Source of the DNA: OMOG01 sp041485845
GTDB taxonomy: Bacteria; Acidobacteriota; Terriglobia; Bryobacterales; Bryobacteraceae
Length of the DNA stretch: 9,132 nt
NCBI GenBank assembly: GCA_041485845.1
Contig: JBGPKH010000353.1
Coordinates: forward strand, 1-9,132
Reading direction: 5' to 3'
The notes under the pieces were generated by a model. It did not search any database. It saw only the letters and a program-made list of their open reading frames with translations, and was not told where the DNA came from. The translations under genes and the position numbers were made by a program. This document shows, in pieces, positions 5,964-9,132 of this stretch (position 1 is the stretch's first letter; each line of letters begins with the position of its first letter).

Positions 5964-6608
5964 ATGCGCAATAACGAAACGGGCGAATACGAACTGGTGG
6001 TGGGCAACAAGCAACTGTTGAGCGGCTTTTTCATTGTCGTGCTGCTGTGCGCCGTGGCATTCGCCATGGGATATGTAGTGGGCGAGAACTCGCACACGGT
6101 AAAAGCGCCGGAAATGGCGTCCGCGGGGGGCAGTCCGTCGAAAGCCGTGGATCCGCGACCGGAAGCGGCTTCCCCGGCTGCTCCCGCACCCGCTCCGCCG
6201 CGCTCCGAGACGGCCGATCCTCCGCCGGCTGAGCCCAAGGGCACGCCTGCCGACAACTCTCCGCAACCCACCACCAGGCCCGCGCGCGACGTCGAACCGG
6301 AAGCCCCGAAGCGCAAGCCGCCGGAGCCGAAGCCAGCCCCGCCGGAGCCGAGGCCTGCACCGCCGGAACAGAAGGGCACGCCGGAAAGCGCGCCCGGACA
6401 GTTTTGGCAGGTGACCGCAACCACCAACCGCGACTCCGCCGAAAACCTCCTGCAGAGCCTTAAGGAAAAGGGCTTCCCCGCCACCCTGAGTCCCGGACCG
6501 AACAATTTCACGCGCGTTCTCGTCGGGCCGTACCCGGATACCGCGGCGATGGGCAAGGCCAAGACCGACCTGGAAAGCGCCGGGTTCAGCAAGCTGGTTC
6601 GGAAGTAG
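5964..6608 (+). CDS. SPOR-domain protein with single membrane anchor and Pro-rich periplasmic linker
   Basis: The protein has 214 residues. A short cytoplasmic tail (1-17) precedes one membrane helix at ~18-39 (LLSGFFIVVLLCAVAFAMGYVV). A long Pro/Ala/Glu-rich linker follows (~45-145), then a C-terminal SPOR domain at ~146-213, visible as FWQVTATTNRDSAENLLQSL, KEKGFPATLSPG, FTRVLVGPYPDTAAM and a final AGFSKLVRK. The layout is that of FtsN/DedD-type proteins, whose SPOR domains bind glycan strands lacking stem peptides at division septa; it should be anchored in the inner membrane with the SPOR domain in the periplasm. The N-terminal motif for FtsA binding is not evident. It starts 3 nt after the preceding stop, with no strong Shine-Dalgarno, which suggests translational coupling. 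It ends 1 nt before lipA. Confidence 0.9.
   Translation: MRNNETGEYELVVGNKQLLSGFFIVVLLCAVAFAMGYVVGENSHTVKAPEMASAGGSPSKAVDPRPEAASPAAPAPAPPRSETADPPPAEPKGTPADNSPQPTTRPARDVEPEAPKRKPPEPKPAPPEPRPAPPEQKGTPESAPGQFWQVTATTNRDSAENLLQSLKEKGFPATLSPGPNNFTRVLVGPYPDTAAMGKAKTDLESAGFSKLVRK
6318..6380 (+). repeat. In-frame 21-bp minisatellite in the SPOR protein linker
   Basis: Three 7-residue units, PPEPKPA, PPEPRPA and PPEQKGT, are encoded by 21-bp tandem repeats (residues 119-139). The third unit has drifted. Such arrays change length by slippage and would tune the reach of the periplasmic SPOR domain without disturbing the frame. Confidence 0.7.
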
Positions 6609-6609
6609 C

Positions 6610-7536
6610 GTGAGCGATTCGCTGGTACAGATCGGAGCGGCGTCGAGGGGCGCGGTGCGGCCGCGGCTGCCGGAATGGGCGCGCAAGGGGCGCACGCATT
6701 TCGAATCGCTCAACCGGCTGAAGAGCGGGCTGCGCCAACTGAACCTGCACACCGTCTGCGAATCGGCGCGCTGCCCGAATATCCACGAGTGCTTCCATCG
6801 CGGCGCGGCCACGTTCATGATCCTGGGAAACTGGTGTACGCGGGGTTGCGGATTCTGCTCGGTGCCGAAAGCCAACCCGGAGAAGCGGGACATGCGGCTC
6901 GATCCGGCCGAACCCGCCAACGTAGCACGCATGGCAGCGGGGATGAATCTGCGCTACGTGGTGATCACCAGCGTGAACCGCGACGATCTCGACGATGGCG
7001 GCTCCCGCCATTTTGCGGAAACGGTTCGCGAGGTACGCAGCGCGCTGCCCGAAGCTCGGGTGGAAGTGCTGACCCCGGATTTTTGCGGCGACTTGGAAGC
7101 GGTGGCGCGCGTGCTGGACGCCGGCCCGCACGTCTTCAATCACAACATGGAGACGGCGCCGAGGCTGTATCGCCGCGTGCGCCCACAGGCGGATTACCGG
7201 CAGTCGCTCGACGTACTGGCCTTCGCGCGGCGGTATGCCGCCAACGTGCTGACGAAGTCGGGCTTCATGGTGGGGCTGGGTGAGACGGGCGAAGAGGTGC
7301 GCGCGCTGCTTCGCGACCTGCGCGCCGCGGGCACCGACGTGGCCACCATCGGGCAATATCTCCAGCCCACCAGGCGCAACCTGCCGGTGGCCGGCTACAT
7401 CGCGCCGCGGCAGTTCGACGAGTATCGCGATTACGGTCTCTCGCTGGGCTTCAAGGCGGTTTTTAGCGGCCCCCTGGTGCGCAGTTCCTACATGGCCGAC
7501 TCGGTGAGCGAAGAGGCGCGTCGGGCGCCGTGCTGA
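6610..7536 (+). CDS. lipA: Lipoyl synthase LipA
   Basis: The protein has 308 residues and is full length for the family. It is a radical SAM enzyme that inserts two sulfurs into the octanoyl chain on lipoyl-dependent proteins (PDH, OGDH, GcvH). The auxiliary [4Fe-4S] cluster motif is CESARCPNIHEC (Cys50, Cys55, Cys61). The SAM-cluster motif is CTRGCGFC (Cys76, Cys80, Cys83). Other family blocks are VITSVNRDDLDDGGSRHF (118-135), NHNMETAPRLYRRVRPQADY (177-196), YLQPTRRNLPVAGY (250-263) and, near the C-terminus, RSSYMAD (291-297), which supplies the Ser ligand of the auxiliary cluster. The start is GTG 6610, 1 nt after the SPOR stop; there is no good Shine-Dalgarno, so coupling is likely. lipB is not in the window. 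It overlaps lnt by 7 nt. Confidence 0.97.
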   Translation: MSDSLVQIGAASRGAVRPRLPEWARKGRTHFESLNRLKSGLRQLNLHTVCESARCPNIHECFHRGAATFMILGNWCTRGCGFCSVPKANPEKRDMRLDPAEPANVARMAAGMNLRYVVITSVNRDDLDDGGSRHFAETVREVRSALPEARVEVLTPDFCGDLEAVARVLDAGPHVFNHNMETAPRLYRRVRPQADYRQSLDVLAFARRYAANVLTKSGFMVGLGETGEEVRALLRDLRAAGTDVATIGQYLQPTRRNLPVAGYIAPRQFDEYRDYGLSLGFKAVFSGPLVRSSYMADSVSEEARRAPC

Positions 7537-8981
7537 GCTGGGTTCTGGCGCTGGCTTCGTCGGCGCTGCTGGTGCTCGCGTTTCCCCGATTCAACCTGGT
7601 GTGGCTGGCGCCGGCGGCGCTGACGCCGCTGCTGATCGCAATGGCGCGCGAGGCTCGGCCATGGCGCCGTTTTCTATTGGGCTGGGCGGCGGGGGTGGTC
7701 TACTGGTTCGGCGTCTGTTACTGGATTCAGTTCGTGCTCTCGTTCCACGGCGGCTTGGGCGATGCGGCCGGCTGGGCGGTGTTTCTGCTCTTTTGCGCGG
7801 CCAAGGCGTTGCACATGGGCGTGTTTGCGGTGCTGGCGGGGATCCTGATTCGCCGCTGGTGGGCGGCGCCGGCGGTGGCGGCATTGTGGGTGGCGGTGGA
7901 GGTGACCCACGGACCGCTGGGCTTTGCGTGGCTCGCGCTGGGCAATGCGGGAATCGGCATGGGAGTGCCGCTGCGGCTGGCGCCGTTCACCGGAGTCTAC
8001 GGGCTCTCCTTCGTGTTCGCGATGATGTCGACCGCGCTGGCGCTGGCGCTGCTGCGGCGCCCGAGACGCGAATTGCTCTGGCTGCTCCCGCTGCCGCTTC
8101 TTCTCCTGCTGCCCGCCATGCCGGCTGCCGAGCGAGGCCGTGACGCCGCGCTGCTGATGCAGCCGAACATCTCCGAGACGGCGCAGTGGACGCGGGAATC
8201 GGTGGACCGGATGCAGCGGCGGCTGGCGGCGCTGAGCATGCGCGGCGCGATGGAAGGACGGGATCCGCCGCCCTCGATTGTGGTGTGGCCGGAAGTGCCC
8301 GCGCCGCTCTATTACTATGAAGACGCGCGTTTCCGGAGCTATGTGGACGAGCTGGCGCGCGCCCTCCGCGCATACCTGTTGATCGGGGTTGTAGCCCACA
8401 CGCCCGACGGCGCGCCGCTCAATTCCGCCGTGCTGATTTCGCCCGAGGGCCAGCCCGTCAGCCGCTACGACAAGGTGAACCTGGTTCCGTTCGGAGAATT
8501 CGTTCCGTGGCCGTTCGGGTTCGCCAACCATATCTCCACCGAGGTCGGAGATTTTGCGGCCGGCAAGCGCGTGGTAGTTTCGCCGGTGGGCGATCACAAG
8601 GCCGGAACCTTCATCTGCTACGAATCGGTCTTCCCGAATTTCGTGCGGAAGTTCGCGGCGGGCGGCGCCCAGGTGCTGGTCAACATTTCGAACGACGGCT
8701 GGTTCGGCAAGAGCGCCGCGCGGATGCAACACCTGGCGATTGTGCGCATGCGGGCCGCCGAGAACCGCCGGTGGATTCTGCGCTCGACCAACGACGGCAT
8801 TACCGCGACCATCGACTCCGCCGGCCGGCTGCGCGGATCGCTGCCGCTGTACGTGGAGGCGACGTCATATACGGGCTTCACGTATATTTCCGAGCGGACG
8901 GTCTACACGCGATTCGGCGACTGGTTCGCACTTGTGTGCGCGACGTTTGTGGTGATGTGCCTGGTGGCGGGCCGCAGATGA
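7530..8981 (+). CDS. lnt: Apolipoprotein N-acyltransferase Lnt
   Basis: The protein has 483 residues. It is an inner-membrane enzyme that moves an acyl chain from a phospholipid to the N-terminal Cys of lipoproteins, the last step of maturation. An N-terminal multi-spanning region (~1-195, about six to seven hydrophobic segments) precedes a periplasmic nitrilase-fold domain (~204-440). A final helix (~463-480) anchors the C-terminus. The catalytic triad is visible: Glu255 in VVWPEVPAPLY, Lys315 in YDKVNLVPFGEFVP and Cys363 in FICYESVFPNFVR. Glu323 matches the additional essential Glu of the E. coli enzyme. VNISNDGWFGKS (384-395) is also diagnostic. It starts at GTG 7530 inside lipA (7-nt overlap), with GAGG 13 nt upstream. 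Its last codons and stop fall in a repeat-like phrase. Confidence 0.96.
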   Translation: MLSWVLALASSALLVLAFPRFNLVWLAPAALTPLLIAMAREARPWRRFLLGWAAGVVYWFGVCYWIQFVLSFHGGLGDAAGWAVFLLFCAAKALHMGVFAVLAGILIRRWWAAPAVAALWVAVEVTHGPLGFAWLALGNAGIGMGVPLRLAPFTGVYGLSFVFAMMSTALALALLRRPRRELLWLLPLPLLLLLPAMPAAERGRDAALLMQPNISETAQWTRESVDRMQRRLAALSMRGAMEGRDPPPSIVVWPEVPAPLYYYEDARFRSYVDELARALRAYLLIGVVAHTPDGAPLNSAVLISPEGQPVSRYDKVNLVPFGEFVPWPFGFANHISTEVGDFAAGKRVVVSPVGDHKAGTFICYESVFPNFVRKFAAGGAQVLVNISNDGWFGKSAARMQHLAIVRMRAAENRRWILRSTNDGITATIDSAGRLRGSLPLYVEATSYTGFTYISERTVYTRFGDWFALVCATFVVMCLVAGRR

Positions 8982-9000
8982 ACGCAGATAAGAACGGATG
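8973..9000. repeat. Short repeat-like phrase overlapping the lnt stop codon
   Basis: CGCAGATGAA followed by CGCAGATAAG and AACGGATG gives two near-identical tandem units, with the lnt TGA (8979-8981) inside the first. From memory, similar CGCAGATGAACGCAGATAAG-type phrases recur between genes in Acidobacteria and other soil bacteria, so this is probably a copy of a dispersed intergenic repeat. Only a genome-wide count could confirm it. Confidence 0.4.
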
Positions 9001-9132
9001 TTCACCCCCTCCGGGCAGGCGCTCCCAGGGTCTAAGTAGTTGTTGGTACAGGGGCTTTTCGCCGTGACGGCAGCGACCGGCGCGTGACTACACGAGTCTC
9101 CAAGTGGGGTAGCACCTCCGGCGCCCTCACCG
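9001..9132. other. Intergenic tail with no recognisable gene
   Basis: No start codon with a Shine-Dalgarno, no RNA gene and no terminator hairpin with a T-run is visible after lnt. The minus strand stays open from the window edge across this stretch (reading ATPLGDSC, then APVAAVTAKSPCTNNYL), with no start or family that I recognise. It is probably non-coding, or the edge of something outside the window. Confidence 0.4.

Noticed and set aside
5490..6932. Long minus-strand open frame (480 codons) opposite the SPOR and lipA genes
   Set aside because: It lies antisense to genes with clear domains, its translation is Arg/Gly-rich low-complexity sequence with no recognisable motif, and such frames are expected in GC-rich DNA.
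7674..8732. Minus-strand open frame (352 codons) opposite lnt
   Set aside because: It is a codon-bias shadow of lnt; the translation is rich in His, Arg and Gln with no family resemblance.

Overview
The window looks like chromosomal DNA of an Acidobacteriota bacterium of the Solibacter/Bryobacter type. It is GC-rich. It encodes a secreted enzyme ending in the TIGR03437 C-terminal domain, which is massively expanded in Candidatus Solibacter, and a small DUF2934 protein, also typical of Acidobacteria. This assignment rests on recalled family distribution, not on a search.

Left edge (1-787): the decayed remains of a RepB-type primase gene from a mobile or plasmid-like element. It is broken by at least three frameshifts and is followed by an imperfect direct repeat pair, so this is an accessory-region remnant. 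Next (788-2356, + strand) is an exported SGNH/GDSL-type hydrolase with the TIGR03437 tail. It converges on a minus-strand pair: a DUF2934 protein (3488-3180) and a stand-alone glutamine-amidotransferase-like protein related to the C-terminal half of CTP synthase (3125-2412). The usual nucleophilic Cys of the latter is Ser and its catalytic His is Gln. A 10-bp-unit tandem array and two back-to-back perfect hairpins lie at the convergent junction. The hairpins encode the last residues of the amidotransferase-like protein.

Right part (3634-8981, + strand): six tightly packed genes, almost certainly one operon. They are a long NfeD membrane serine protease, its stomatin/slipin partner, a 67-residue membrane-anchored coiled-coil protein, a SPOR-domain protein with a Pro-rich periplasmic linker, lipoyl synthase (lipA) and apolipoprotein N-acyltransferase (lnt). 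Gaps are 1, 19, 3 and 1 nt, and the last pair overlaps by 7 nt. Five of the six products act in or at the inner membrane, so this reads as an envelope-maintenance operon with one cofactor gene embedded. The last ~150 bases hold no gene I can support, only a short repeat-like phrase that overlaps the lnt stop codon.

I see no CRISPR array, tRNA, rRNA or intact transposase. The most interesting items are the doubly substituted amidotransferase-like protein, the repeat-derived C-terminal tail, and the compact operon with its small uncharacterised coiled-coil protein.
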